NCBI RefSeq assembly: GCF_900091845.1
Contig: NZ_FMCI01000083.1
Location: 1 to 64,000 of the forward strand
Length of the DNA: 64,000 nt
DNA from: Streptomyces sp. SolWspMP-5a-2
Lineage (GTDB): Bacteria > Actinomycetota > Actinomycetes > Streptomycetales > Streptomycetaceae
Reading direction: 5' to 3'
The position numbers and the translations under genes were made by a program. The notes beneath the pieces were generated by a model. That model was not told the DNA's origin and did not search any database. It was given only the letters and a program-made list of their open reading frames with translations. This document shows, one piece after another, positions 55,937-64,000 of this stretch (the first letter of the stretch is position 1; every line of letters starts with the position of its first letter).

Positions 55937-55968
55937 GGCCTGTACTCCTTGGGAGGTCGGGGACGCGC

Positions 55969-57315
55969 TCACAGCTCCCCCATCCGTCGGATGATGGGGG
56001 CGACGCGCTGGACGCCGTGCCGGTAGGCGCCGCGGGCCGCGCGCCTAACGATCTGGCGGACCGGGCCGGGGGCGCGGTCGGCGGCGGGCGCGCCGGGCAG
56101 CGGGGCGCCGTCGGGGCCGAGGTGGTGGCGGGCGAGGATGCCGGGCAGGTAGCCGGGCGCGGTGGCCGGTGTGTAGTACGGGGTGAGGGGCGGCATGGGG
56201 CCCGGTCCTTCGAGGAGCGCGGCGATGCGTGCGCGGGCCGCGTCGAAGGCGGTGGCGTAGCCGCCGTCCGCGGCGACGCCCTGGCGGGCCACCCACCGCG
56301 GGTCGGGCTCGGGGCGGTGCCCCGCGTCGAGCTGGTCCCAGGAGGCGAGGCAGCCGGAGCCCACGAAGTGGTGGTTGCCGAGCACCTCGCGGACCCCGAG
56401 GTCGGTGAGGACGACGGTCGGCACCCGGCGGTGCAGGGATTCGAGGGCCGCCGTGGAGCTGACGGTGACCAGCAGGTCGGTGCGGTCCAGGACCTCGCCC
56501 ATGTTCCCGTACACCAGGCGGAAGTTGGACGGCGGGTCGAACCGCTCGGCCAGCTTCTGGTACGGCAACTCCTCGATGTGCGTGGTGTGTTCACCGGGCC
56601 GCGAGCGCAGCTTGAGGAGCACCTCGCGCTCGGGGTGGCTGCGGGCGTGCCGGACCAGCCGCTCCAGCAGGTACACGCGGTCCCTGCGGTTGTCGGGGAC
56701 GGACGGCTGCGCCGCGAACACCACGGTGTACGGGCGGTGTTCGCCCTCGTAGGGGGCGCCGCCGAGGAACGGCAGGGCCACCTCGGTGACGGCGGAGGCG
56801 TCCGCGCCGACCCCCTCGTACACGGCCCGGAAACGCTCCGCGTCCTGGCGGGAGTTGGCGAGCACCAGGTCCGCGCCGTGCCGCAGCAGCAGACCGTCGG
56901 CGAGCTTCTCGTAGACGACGCCGACATAGCCGGTGACGACGACGGGGCGCCGCTCGCGGCCCGCCCAGGCCCGTCCGAGCCCGTGCAGCAGGGCCTGCAC
57001 ACCGCCGCCGACCAGGGCGAGCACGACGATGTCGTACGTCTCCTCGGTCATCGCGCGCAGGAACTCCCCGGCGGTGACCTCGGTGACGGAGTCGGCGCGC
57101 ACGCCCACCTCGGCGAGCTGCCGGGCGGTGGGCGTGGAGCGGCCGCGCAGCAGGAACCCGTCGAGCCGCGGTCCGACTTGCGCGTCCTCGCGCGCTGCGG
57201 CTTCCATGGAGGGACCCGGCGCGATCCGGGCCGCGGTCAACGCCCCCCATTTCCATCGGGTGTCGGAGTCCGCGAGGACCGCGATTCGCATGGGCTTCGG
57301 TGTACGTGGTGGCAC
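55969..57315 (-). CDS. Putative glycosyltransferase of the cluster (DUF6716-like)
   Basis: This protein of about 448 residues has a GT-B-like layout: LRIAVLADSDTRWKWGAL-type start, a TGYVGVVYEKLADGLLLRHG middle and LLVTVSSTAALESLHRRVPTVVL, like the acceptor-domain end of CMP-sugar transferases. I recall relatives as DUF6716 glycosyltransferases linked with sialic acid genes. GTG 57315 (VPPRTPKPMRIAVL) is chosen since TAGCGT lies 7 nt upstream, a leaderless layout; ATG 57291 is the alternative. It heads the minus-strand operon. Confidence 0.78.
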   Translation of the reverse strand: MPPRTPKPMRIAVLADSDTRWKWGALTAARIAPGPSMEAAAREDAQVGPRLDGFLLRGRSTPTARQLAEVGVRADSVTEVTAGEFLRAMTEETYDIVVLALVGGGVQALLHGLGRAWAGRERRPVVVTGYVGVVYEKLADGLLLRHGADLVLANSRQDAERFRAVYEGVGADASAVTEVALPFLGGAPYEGEHRPYTVVFAAQPSVPDNRRDRVYLLERLVRHARSHPEREVLLKLRSRPGEHTTHIEELPYQKLAERFDPPSNFRLVYGNMGEVLDRTDLLVTVSSTAALESLHRRVPTVVLTDLGVREVLGNHHFVGSGCLASWDQLDAGHRPEPDPRWVARQGVAADGGYATAFDAARARIAALLEGPGPMPPLTPYYTPATAPGYLPGILARHHLGPDGAPLPGAPAADRAPGPVRQIVRRAARGAYRHGVQRVAPIIRRMGEL

Positions 57316-57513
57316 GTCGTAGACGCTAGGAAGCAATTTCTAGGCGCGGCCCAACCACACCTCAACAAAAAGTTAACAACACCCCGCCGCGAGCCGAACT
57401 GGCCCCCGGAAACCCCGGAAGTACAGGCGATGCACCGTTCCGACACATGGAGTTCACCCCCTGTACCGATACCGGAAAGTTCCGGCTCCGGGCCTGCGCC
57501 TAGCGTTTTGCAG
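57316..57513. promoter_or_regulatory. Divergent control region with mirrored CCTAGCGT promoters
   Basis: Both divergent genes have CCTAGCGT followed by 7 nt and a GTG start (minus: about 57330-57323; plus: 57499-57506). The same -10 type on both sides suggests joint control and leaderless mRNAs for the two arms of the glycopolymer cluster. Confidence 0.6.
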
Positions 57514-58500
57514 GTGCCCAAGCTTTCCGTGATCGTGCCGTTCTACAACGTGCAGCAATACGCCCCGGACACCCTCCGAAGCCTCCGTCTGAATGCCCAT
57601 CCGGATTTCGAATTCGTGCTGGTCGACGACCATTCGAAGGACGAGACCCCGGCCATTCTCGAGCGCGCGGCCGAGCAGCTCTCCGACGTGGCGCAGGTGC
57701 GCTACATCCGCCATGAGAAGAACGGAGGGCTCGCCACCGCGCGCAACACCGGCCTGGACGCCGCGCAGGGCGAGTACCTGACGTTCCTGGACGGCGACGA
57801 CTGGCTCGCGCCCGGCTACTACGCCGAACTGGTCGCCGCCATCGAGGACTTGGGCTGCGACTTCGTGCGCACCGACCACGTCCAGACCACCGCGCGCGCC
57901 CGGACCGTGCACCGGGTGCCGCAGGGGCGGCGCCGTGAGGTGCTCGACCCGCGGGACGCGATCCTGCCGGCCGACCGGACCACCTCCGTCGACTACGCGT
58001 ACGCGTGGGCCGGCGCCTACCACCGCCGGCTGCTCGACCGGGGCCTGCTGCACTTCACCGACGGTCTGCGGACGGCCGAGGACCGCCCGTGGATCTGGAA
58101 GCTGCACCGGGAGGCCGAGTCGTTCGCCGTGCTGAGCCTGCTCGGCGTCTTCTACCGGCGCGGGGTGGCGTCCTCGCTGACCCAGATCGGCGACGTCCGC
58201 CAGCTCGACTTCATCCGCGCCTTCGACCAGGTCATCGAGGAGACCGCGAAGGACCCGGACGCCGACCGGCTGCTGCCCAAGGCGGTGCGCACCTACTGCG
58301 CGATCATCGCCCACCACCTCTCCGACCAGTCCAAGTGGGAACCGGCCGTGGCCAAGCAGCTGCGGACGATGAGCGCCGCCGCCGTCCGGCGGATGCCGCA
58401 GCGCGCCCTGGGCGACGTGCTCGACACCATGGACCTGGACCGCTCCGCCCAGCTGCGGCGGCTGCGGCGCCGGATCACCACCGCGAAGGCGGCTGCCTGA
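57514..58500 (+). CDS. Family 2 glycosyltransferase
   Basis: This 328-residue GT-A enzyme has the family start KLSVIVPFYNVQQYAPDTLR, donor-site VLVDDHSKDETP, and FLDGDDWLAP (DxD-like), with GLATARNTGLDAAQGEYLTF between. The C-terminal part (about 230-328) is helical. It should add a hexose from a nucleotide sugar to the glycopolymer. GTG 57514 fits the leaderless TAGCGT promoter; ATG 57430 with GGAAG is the alternative and would add 28 residues. Its stop overlaps the next gene by one base. Confidence 0.9.
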   Translation: MPKLSVIVPFYNVQQYAPDTLRSLRLNAHPDFEFVLVDDHSKDETPAILERAAEQLSDVAQVRYIRHEKNGGLATARNTGLDAAQGEYLTFLDGDDWLAPGYYAELVAAIEDLGCDFVRTDHVQTTARARTVHRVPQGRRREVLDPRDAILPADRTTSVDYAYAWAGAYHRRLLDRGLLHFTDGLRTAEDRPWIWKLHREAESFAVLSLLGVFYRRGVASSLTQIGDVRQLDFIRAFDQVIEETAKDPDADRLLPKAVRTYCAIIAHHLSDQSKWEPAVAKQLRTMSAAAVRRMPQRALGDVLDTMDLDRSAQLRRLRRRITTAKAAA

Positions 58501-59831
58501 TGCCCCGTACCACCCGGATCTTCTGCGTCTCGACGCTGTACGGCGCCGCCACCCTGGCCGCCGCGATCGACTCCGACTGCTTCACGGAGGAGGACCGCCG
58601 GCTGCTGCTGGTGTTCAACAACTCCACCACCCCGGAGACCACCCCGGCCGTCGACGAGATGCCCGGGTTCGAGCCGCTGCGCGCCCATTTCGACGGCGTC
58701 CTGTCCTGGAACGAGGCCATCAGGCCCTTCCACCCCGGGGCCTGGACCCCGCGCGCGGACGACGTGCCGATCCTGGAGCGCCATCTGCGGCTGCTGTGGG
58801 ACCTGGGCGACGACCGGGTGGAGCTGGTCGTGGAGTCCATCCAGGTCGCCCCGGCCCTCACGGTGGCGCAGCTGTTCCCCGAGGCGCCGGTGCACGTCTA
58901 CGCCGACGGCCTGATGAGCTACGGGCCCACCCGCAACAAGCTCGACCCGCTGGTCGGCACCCGGGTGCGCAGGCTGCTCCACCTGGACCTGGTGCCGGGT
59001 CTGAAGCCGCTGCTGCTCACCGAGTTCGACGTCCCGGCCGAGGTGGTGCCGACCACCGCGTTCCTCAAGTCGATGAGCGAACTGACGTCCTCGGTACCGG
59101 AGTTGCCGGTGCTGCCGGACAACTCGGCGCTGCTGCTGGGCCAGTACCTGTCCGCGCTCGACATCCTCTCCCCGGCCGAGGAGGAGGAGCTGCACGTGCG
59201 GATGCTGCGCGGCGCGGTCGCGCGCGGCCACCGCGAGATCGTCTTCAAGCCGCACCCCACCGCACCGGCCCGCTACAGCCGCGCCCTGGAGGCCGAGGCG
59301 GAGAAGCTGGGCGTCGGGCTCGCCGTCCTCGACCTGCCGGTCCTCGCGGAGGTGCTGTTCGAGAAGTCCCCGCCCGGTCTGGTCGTGGGCTGCTTCTCCA
59401 CCGCGCTGTTCACGGCGTCCGCGTTCTACGGCCTGCCGGTCGCCCGGATCGGCACCGAACGGCTCCTGGAGCGGCTCACCCCGTACCAGAACAGCAACCG
59501 GATGCCGACCGTGCTCGCGGACGCGCTGCTGCCCGACCTGGAGGACCGGGCGGACGAGGCGACGATCCCCGCGGAGCAGCTCACCGGTCTGGTCGAGACC
59601 GTCGGCTTCACCATGCAGGCCCAGCTGTACCCGGGGCTGCGCACGGCGGCGGAGCGGTTCCTGACCCGGCACCTGAACCCGCGCACCCGGCGCTACTTCA
59701 AGAAGCGCCGCCTCACCTCGCTCGGCCTGCCCGGCGGCATCCCGGAGCGCCTCGCGTTCCTCCCGCACAACGCCACGGCCCGCCGCGTGGTCCGCAGGGC
59801 ACGCGCGCTGCGCCGGGCGGTGAAGGGGTGA
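58500..59831 (+). CDS. Polysialyltransferase-like glycosyltransferase
   Basis: This 443-residue protein resembles the bacterial alpha-2,8-polysialyltransferase family. It has an N-terminal IFCVSTLYGAATLAAAID, VHVYADGLMSYG (acidic-Asp-Gly motif), EIVFKPHPTAPARYS (HP motif) and VVGCFSTALFTASAFYG (the serine motif that binds CMP phosphate). These are the three functional motifs of the family, so transfer of CMP-nonulosonate residues is likely. ATG 58500 overlaps the glycosyltransferase stop (TGATG). It is longer and better conserved in motifs than the product of 52664. Confidence 0.85.
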   Translation: MPRTTRIFCVSTLYGAATLAAAIDSDCFTEEDRRLLLVFNNSTTPETTPAVDEMPGFEPLRAHFDGVLSWNEAIRPFHPGAWTPRADDVPILERHLRLLWDLGDDRVELVVESIQVAPALTVAQLFPEAPVHVYADGLMSYGPTRNKLDPLVGTRVRRLLHLDLVPGLKPLLLTEFDVPAEVVPTTAFLKSMSELTSSVPELPVLPDNSALLLGQYLSALDILSPAEEEELHVRMLRGAVARGHREIVFKPHPTAPARYSRALEAEAEKLGVGLAVLDLPVLAEVLFEKSPPGLVVGCFSTALFTASAFYGLPVARIGTERLLERLTPYQNSNRMPTVLADALLPDLEDRADEATIPAEQLTGLVETVGFTMQAQLYPGLRTAAERFLTRHLNPRTRRYFKKRRLTSLGLPGGIPERLAFLPHNATARRVVRRARALRRAVKG

Positions 59832-60273
59832 GGGCAGGACGGTGACGGGGTGAGAGGCGGACGGTGACGGGCCGAGGGGGACAGCGAAGGGCTGAGGCCG
59901 AGGCGGGGCGGGCTGAGGCGGGACGGTGACGGGCTGGGGCGGGGGCGGAAGCGGGGGCGGCCCGCGCCTCCCCGGGTACGCGCCCCCGGGTGCTCGCCTC
60001 CCCGGGTACGCGCCTCCCCCGGCGACCGCCTCCACCGCCTCCTACAACCCGGTGCGGCGCCGTGCGGGCCGGCGTCATGCAAGCCGGCGCCGTGCGCCCC
60101 CGCGTTGTGCAGAAACGCTACTGCGGGCAGGTGAACCAGGGCCCGGGACGACCGGCGCGCCGTCCGGTGGGGCCGGATCGCGGGGTGCGGTCGGCCTAGG
60201 GTGCGGCGAACGGCTCCGCCTCCCGGACCGGCCGGGCACGGGGCACGAACCGCGCACCGCGAGGGGCACCGGC
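59832..60273. repeat. 442-bp gap with short G-rich and C-rich repeats
   Basis: ACGGTGACGGG-like units recur three times before about 59935. A CCTCCCCGGGTACGCGCC unit is then repeated 30 nt apart (59967 and 59997). No convincing gene or terminator is visible. Confidence 0.5.
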
Positions 60274-61455
60274 GTGACCGAAACGGCCGTGACCAGCACC
60301 GAGCCCGAGACCGACCCCGTCCCGCCGCCCGCACCCCGCGCCGGGTCCGCCGCGCGGGAGGACGCCGCCGCTCCCCCGGGGCGGCTGTGGGCCCTGGACG
60401 GACTGCGCCTGGTCGCCGCGCTGATGGTGGCGGCCTACCACCTCGGGGGCCGGGGCGGCGAGGTCTCCCGGGCCTGGGGCGCCTCGCCCGCCCAGCGCTT
60501 CCCCGTGCTGCACACCTACTTCGCCTACGGCTGCCTCGGCGTCCAGGTCTTCTTCGTGATCAGCGGGTTCGTGATCTGCATGAGCGGCTGGGGCCGGGGC
60601 CCGCGGGCGTTCCTCGCCTCCCGCGCCGGACGCCTGCTGCCCGCCTACTGGGCCGCCGTCGTCCTGGTGACGGCGGTGTCCGCGCTGCCGGTGGCGGCCC
60701 TGCGGACGATCCCGCCGAGCGACGCGCTGGTGAACCTGACGATGCTCCAGCAGCCGCTGGGCGCCGACCGGGTGCTCGGGGTGTGCTGGACGCTCTGGGC
60801 CGAGGTGCGGTTCTACGTGCTGTTCGCCCTGCTGGTCGTGGCGCCCGGGGTGACCAGGCGCCGGGTGCTGGTGTTCTGCGCGGGCTGGACGCTGGCCGCG
60901 GCGGTCGCCCGGGGCGTGCGCGAACCGCTCCTGGACGCCGTGCTGATGCCCGGGTACGCGCCGTTCTTCGTCGGCGGCGTCGGCCTCTACCTGGTGCACC
61001 GCGACCGGCGTGACGTGCCCGCGTGGGGCGTCGTCGCGGCGAGCTGGCTGATCGGGCAGCACCAGGCGGTCGCCGCGCTGTGGCGCCCGGCGCACGCGGG
61101 CGCGTTCTCGCACCGGACGGCGGCCGGGATCGTGCTGGTGGTGACGCTGGGCTTCGCCGCGGTGGCGGCGGTCGCGCTGGCCCGCCCGCGCCGGGCGGCC
61201 GTGCCCTGGCTGACGGCGGCGGGCGCGCTGACGTACCCGTTCTACCTGGTGCACGAGCATCTGGGCTGGCCCCTGGTGCGGGCCCTGCACGGCGGCCTCG
61301 GGCTGCCCCCGGCACCGGCGCTGGCCCTCGCGGTGGCCGCGCTGCTGGTCCTGGCGTGGCTGCTGCACCGGACCGTGGAGCGGCCCCTCGGACCCCGGCT
61401 GCGGCGGGCCCTGCTGGCGCCTCCCGCGCGCCGGCCGGAGCGCGGCCGGGGCTGA
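60274..61455 (+). CDS. Acyltransferase family 3 membrane protein
   Basis: This 393-residue O-acyltransferase has about ten helices and the family start RLWALDGLRLVAALMVAAYHL (RxxxxH-like), then GVQVFFVISGFVICMSGWGRG, RLLPAYWAAV, WTLWAEVRFYVLFALL and YPFYLVHEHLGW. Members add acetyl groups to exported polysaccharides. Next to the nonulosonate cluster it may acetylate that polymer. GTG 60274 has GAGGGG about 8 nt upstream. Confidence 0.88.
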   Translation: MTETAVTSTEPETDPVPPPAPRAGSAAREDAAAPPGRLWALDGLRLVAALMVAAYHLGGRGGEVSRAWGASPAQRFPVLHTYFAYGCLGVQVFFVISGFVICMSGWGRGPRAFLASRAGRLLPAYWAAVVLVTAVSALPVAALRTIPPSDALVNLTMLQQPLGADRVLGVCWTLWAEVRFYVLFALLVVAPGVTRRRVLVFCAGWTLAAAVARGVREPLLDAVLMPGYAPFFVGGVGLYLVHRDRRDVPAWGVVAASWLIGQHQAVAALWRPAHAGAFSHRTAAGIVLVVTLGFAAVAAVALARPRRAAVPWLTAAGALTYPFYLVHEHLGWPLVRALHGGLGLPPAPALALAVAALLVLAWLLHRTVERPLGPRLRRALLAPPARRPERGRG

Positions 61456-61488
61456 CGGCTCCCCAGGGGTGACGGGGGCGCCTCCGGC

Positions 61489-62142
61489 TCAGGCCGGTCC
61501 GGTGTACCGGGACTCCACGCCCGCGAGGACCAGGGCGAGGCCCTCCTCGAAGTGGCGGTCGTAGTCGTCGAAGATCTCCGGGCCGACGGCCGCCGCGAGG
61601 GGGAAGTCGGCCAGGGCGCGGGCCCGTTCGGCGATGTCGTAGCCCTCGCGGCGTTCGCCCGGCAGCGGCTTGACGCCCTGTTCCTCGGTGACGAAGCCCA
61701 GCGTGTACAGGTAGGCCGTGGTGCTGGCGCGGACCGCCTGCGGGAGGGTGAACCCGGCGGCGGTGAACAGCCGCAGCGTCCCCTCCATCTGCTCGGCGTG
61801 GTCGATGCCGGTGAACCGGGAGCCGCTGAAGACGCGGGCGCCGTCCCGGTAGCCGAGCAGGGCCGCGCGCAGGCCCCGGTTGGTCTTCAGGAGCCGCTCC
61901 CGCCAGGTGTCGGCGGGGTCGAGGGAGATGCCGTCGACCATCCGCCGGTACATCTCCGTGGCCATCTCGTCGAGCAGCGCCTGCTTGTCCTTGAAGTGCC
62001 AGTAGAGGGCGGGCGCCTTGACGTCCAGCTCCTTGGCGATGGCCCGCAGGGTCAGCCCGTCGAGTCCGGCCTCGTTCAGCAGGTCGAGGGCGGTGGCGGC
62101 GACCCGCTTGCGGTCGAGGGGGGTGCGTCGTTCCGTGCTCAC
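61489..62142 (-). CDS. TetR-family repressor (TetR class, C-terminal TetR_C type)
   Basis: This 217-residue repressor has DRKRVAATALDLLNEAGLD, then LTLRAIAKELDVKAPALYWHF, the recognition helix of tetracycline-repressor-like proteins. GTG 62142 is chosen since TAAGCT lies 7 nt upstream. Two 15-bp palindromes CTTAAC-n3-GTTAAG lie between it and the divergent monooxygenase, the first overlapping its own promoter, so it should repress both. Confidence 0.9.
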   Translation of the reverse strand: MSTERRTPLDRKRVAATALDLLNEAGLDGLTLRAIAKELDVKAPALYWHFKDKQALLDEMATEMYRRMVDGISLDPADTWRERLLKTNRGLRAALLGYRDGARVFSGSRFTGIDHAEQMEGTLRLFTAAGFTLPQAVRASTTAYLYTLGFVTEEQGVKPLPGERREGYDIAERARALADFPLAAAVGPEIFDDYDRHFEEGLALVLAGVESRYTGPA

Positions 62143-62151
62143 GCTTGACAG

Positions 62152-62203
62152 CTTAACAGCGTTAAGGGCATGCTCGGCGACGACGGGACTTAACAACGTT
62201 AAG
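62152..62203. promoter_or_regulatory. Twin TetR operators
   Basis: CTTAACAGCGTTAAG (62152-62166) and CTTAACAACGTTAAG (62189-62203) share both half-sites and are spaced 37 bp centre to centre, in the TetR/monooxygenase divergent promoter. Confidence 0.85.
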
Positions 62204-62216
62204 GAGTGGGATCGCG

Positions 62217-63629
62217 ATGACGACGGACGTGCTGATCGTGGGCGCCGGGCCGACCGGGCTGGCCCTCGGGATCGACCTGGCCAGGCGCGGGGTGACGGCG
62301 CTGGTGCTGGAGAAGGCCGACGGCCTCTTCCCCGGCTCGCGGGGCAAGGGCATCCAGCCGCGCACCATGGAGGTCTTCGACGACCTCGGGGTCGTCGACG
62401 CGATCCGCGCGGCGGGCGGCCCCTACCCCACCCAGCTGATCTGGCGGGACGGCGAACCCGCGGGCGAGCACCAGATGTTCGACCCCGCGGAGGCGGGCGA
62501 GGACACGCCCTACCACGAGCCCTGGATGGTGCCGCAGTGGCGGACCCAGGAGATCCTCGCCGACCGGCTCGCCGAACTGGGCGGGCGCGTCGCCTTCGGC
62601 CACGAGGTCACCGGCCTGGAGCAGGACGCGGACGGCGTCACCCTGCTGCTCACCGACGGCACCACCCTGCGCGCCCGGTACGCGGTCGCCGCCGACGGCG
62701 GCCGCTCGGCGGTGCGGCGCGCGCTCGGCGTCGCCATGACCGGCGAGACCGTCGACCCGCACCCGATGCTCGTCGCGGACGTCAGGATCACCGGCCTCGG
62801 CCGCGACCACTGGCACGTCTTCCCGCCGCGCGGGGACGGCGACGACTTCCTCGCCCTCTGCCCGCTGGCCGGGACCGACGACTTCCAGGTCTCCGCGCGG
62901 TTCCCGGTCGGCGCCGGGGTCGACCTCTCCGCCGACGGCGTCCGCGCGGTGATCGCCGACCGCTCGCACCTGCCCGCCGAGGCCGTCACCGAGGTCCGCT
63001 GGGCCTCCGACTTCCGGCCCCGCGCGGCCCTCGCCGACCGCTTCAGGGACGGCCGCGTGCTGCTCGCCGGGGACGCCGCCCACGTGCACTCACCGGCCGG
63101 CGGCCAGGGCCTCAACACCAGCGTGCAGGACGCCTACAACCTGGGCTGGAAGCTCGCCGCGGTGCTGGGCGGCGAGGCGCCCGACGCGCTGCTCGACACC
63201 TACGAGCAGGAGCGCAGGCCGGTCGCCGCGAGCGTGCTCGGACTCTCCACCGGCGTCCACCACGGCCGGGTCAGGCGGGGCGCGGCCACCCGCCAACTGG
63301 GCCTCGGCTACCGCGACTCGACGCTCACCCTGGAGACCCGGCGGGACCCGGCGGGACCGCGGGCGGGCGACCGCGCGCCGGACGCGGTGGTGGACGGGGT
63401 CCGCCTCTTCGACGCCTTCAGGGGACCGCACTGGACCCTGCTGGCCCTGGACGTCCCGGCGCCCGGCCTCGCGGGGACACCGGTGCGGGTGGTGACGGGG
63501 GCGGCGCCGACGGCGTACGGCCCCGGGCTCCTCCTGGTGCGCCCGGACGGCTATGTGGCCTGGGCGGGCGACACCGGGGAGGGACTGCTCGCGCACGCGG
63601 CGGGCGCGGGCCTGAGCGGCGGCCGCTGA
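62217..63629 (+). CDS. FAD-dependent aromatic monooxygenase
   Basis: This 470-residue group A flavoprotein hydroxylase has the FAD motif DVLIVGAGPTGLALGIDLA, the DG motif YAVAADGGRSAVRRALG, the second FAD motif GRVLLAGDAAHVHSPAGGQG and a C-terminal thioredoxin-like part. Relatives hydroxylate phenols or polyketides and may detoxify antibiotics. It lacks the typical N-terminal sequence of rifampicin monooxygenase. ATG 62217 has GGAG upstream. Induction by a ligand of the divergent TetR protein is likely. Confidence 0.9.
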   Translation: MTTDVLIVGAGPTGLALGIDLARRGVTALVLEKADGLFPGSRGKGIQPRTMEVFDDLGVVDAIRAAGGPYPTQLIWRDGEPAGEHQMFDPAEAGEDTPYHEPWMVPQWRTQEILADRLAELGGRVAFGHEVTGLEQDADGVTLLLTDGTTLRARYAVAADGGRSAVRRALGVAMTGETVDPHPMLVADVRITGLGRDHWHVFPPRGDGDDFLALCPLAGTDDFQVSARFPVGAGVDLSADGVRAVIADRSHLPAEAVTEVRWASDFRPRAALADRFRDGRVLLAGDAAHVHSPAGGQGLNTSVQDAYNLGWKLAAVLGGEAPDALLDTYEQERRPVAASVLGLSTGVHHGRVRRGAATRQLGLGYRDSTLTLETRRDPAGPRAGDRAPDAVVDGVRLFDAFRGPHWTLLALDVPAPGLAGTPVRVVTGAAPTAYGPGLLLVRPDGYVAWAGDTGEGLLAHAAGAGLSGGR

Positions 63630-63645
63630 GCCGCCCGGCGACCGC

Positions 63646-64000
63646 TCAGGCGCCGGCCAGGGTGAGCTTCACGGCGAAGCCGAGGAAGAGCACACCGGCC
63701 GCCGAGGTGGCCGTCGCCGACAGCCGCCTGCGCCGCCGGAAGGCCGCCGCGAGCCGGGTCCCGCTGAATATCAGCGCGCTCAGATACAGGAAACTGGCCG
63801 CCTGCGCGAACGCCCCCAGCACGACGAAGGACAGCGCGGGGTAGGCATAGGCGGGGTCGACGAACTGAACGAAGAACGCCACGAAGAACAGGATCGCCTT
63901 CGGGTTGAAGAGGCTCACCACCAGTGCCCGGCGGAACGGGCGTTCGTCCGCCTCCACCGGGGCGGCCGCCTCCTCGATCCGGTCCCGCCTCGTGCGCCAC
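63646..64000 (-). CDS. LysE/RhtB-type amino acid exporter, 5' part beyond window
   Basis: Only the C-terminal half is in the window: the frame runs through RIEEAAAPVEADERPFRRAL, then VVSLFNPKAILFFVAFFVQF (the family NPKA motif), two more helices and a short end KLTLAGA. The pattern fits LeuE-like leucine/amino acid exporters. The start lies past 64000; an internal GTG at 63957 is not the true start. Confidence 0.85.
   Translation of the reverse strand, partial: WRTRRDRIEEAAAPVEADERPFRRALVVSLFNPKAILFFVAFFVQFVDPAYAYPALSFVVLGAFAQAASFLYLSALIFSGTRLAAAFRRRRRLSATATSAAGVLFLGFAVKLTLAGA

Noticed and set aside
54696..57002. Long in-frame extension upstream of the NeuB-type gene
   Set aside because: It overlaps the NeuA-HAD and glycosyltransferase genes on the same strand in another frame and has no homologous motifs; the synthase clearly begins at 54695.
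56017..57513. Long extension upstream of the GT2 gene
   Set aside because: It is antisense to the glycosyltransferase at 55969 and low-complexity; the family start is at 57514.
62217..63629. Rifampicin monooxygenase (Rox) to partner helR
   Set aside because: The N-terminal sequence and the TetR-type control differ from Rox, and no rifamycin-associated element is near; a general aromatic hydroxylase is safer.

Overview
The window is high-GC actinobacterial DNA and almost certainly a Streptomyces chromosome core segment. Supporting features are very high third-position GC, many GTG starts, leaderless promoters with a TAnnnT box 6-8 nt before the start codon, an afsQ1-afsQ2-sigQ locus, and a gene order that, as I recall it, matches S. 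coelicolor from cya (SCO4928) downward. No tRNA, rRNA, phage or CRISPR was seen. The one clear mobile element is a group II intron.

Layout. 1-9.5 kb: adenylate cyclase, then an acyl-CoA carboxylase locus (birA, pccB, accE, accA2) with maf, a 42-residue membrane protein, a TetR and a DeoR regulator. 9.7-14.4 kb: an NAD(P)H-quinone reductase, a gamma-glutamylcyclotransferase-like protein, purine nucleoside phosphorylase and a phosphopentomutase-like mutase. 14.5-21.4 kb: a GT-C mannosyltransferase with an apparent 5' frameshift, the rifamycin-resistance ATPase helR behind a rifamycin-associated element, and two membrane proteins separated by a ~41-bp minisatellite. 21.5-27 kb: deoC, two aldehyde dehydrogenase-like genes, a small exported protein and a uridine-kinase-like protein. 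26.3-31.1 kb: sigQ, afsQ1, afsQ2, a lipoprotein, VanZ-like and PspC proteins. 31.1-38.6 kb: a second small exported protein, adenosine deaminase, a hydrolase, a LysR/MFS pair, a SnoaL-type sigma factor, a STAS protein and an AEC carrier. 38.6-41.7 kb: a Uma2 gene split by a group II intron. 41.8-50.2 kb: a nucleoside uptake and salvage operon (ABC ATPase, two permeases, cdd, deoA) and two BMP-type binding lipoproteins. 50.4-52.6 kb: an M20 amidohydrolase and a methyltransferase. 52.7-61.5 kb: a nonulosonic acid (Kdn/sialic acid-like) glycopolymer cluster. 61.5-64 kb: a TetR/flavin monooxygenase pair and a LysE-type exporter cut by the window end.

Main idea. Six copies of one palindrome, CTACGCGCGTAG or a one- to two-base variant, lie in promoters of scattered genes that all belong to nucleoside import and breakdown: purine nucleoside phosphorylase plus mutase, deoC plus aldehyde dehydrogenases, adenosine deaminase, the ABC transporter-cdd-deoA operon, and both binding lipoproteins. 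Together they would import nucleosides, deaminate them, phosphorolyse them to (deoxy)ribose-1-P, isomerise to the 5-phosphate, cleave deoxyribose-5-P and oxidise the acetaldehyde. This looks like one local regulon under one repressor, possibly the DeoR protein at 9 kb.

Other notable points: the intron sits exactly between the A and TG of a start codon; the ABC ATPase has no ATG/GTG/TTG start in frame and seems to begin at AUC; helR carries a candidate 28-codon leader ORF that overlaps its start.
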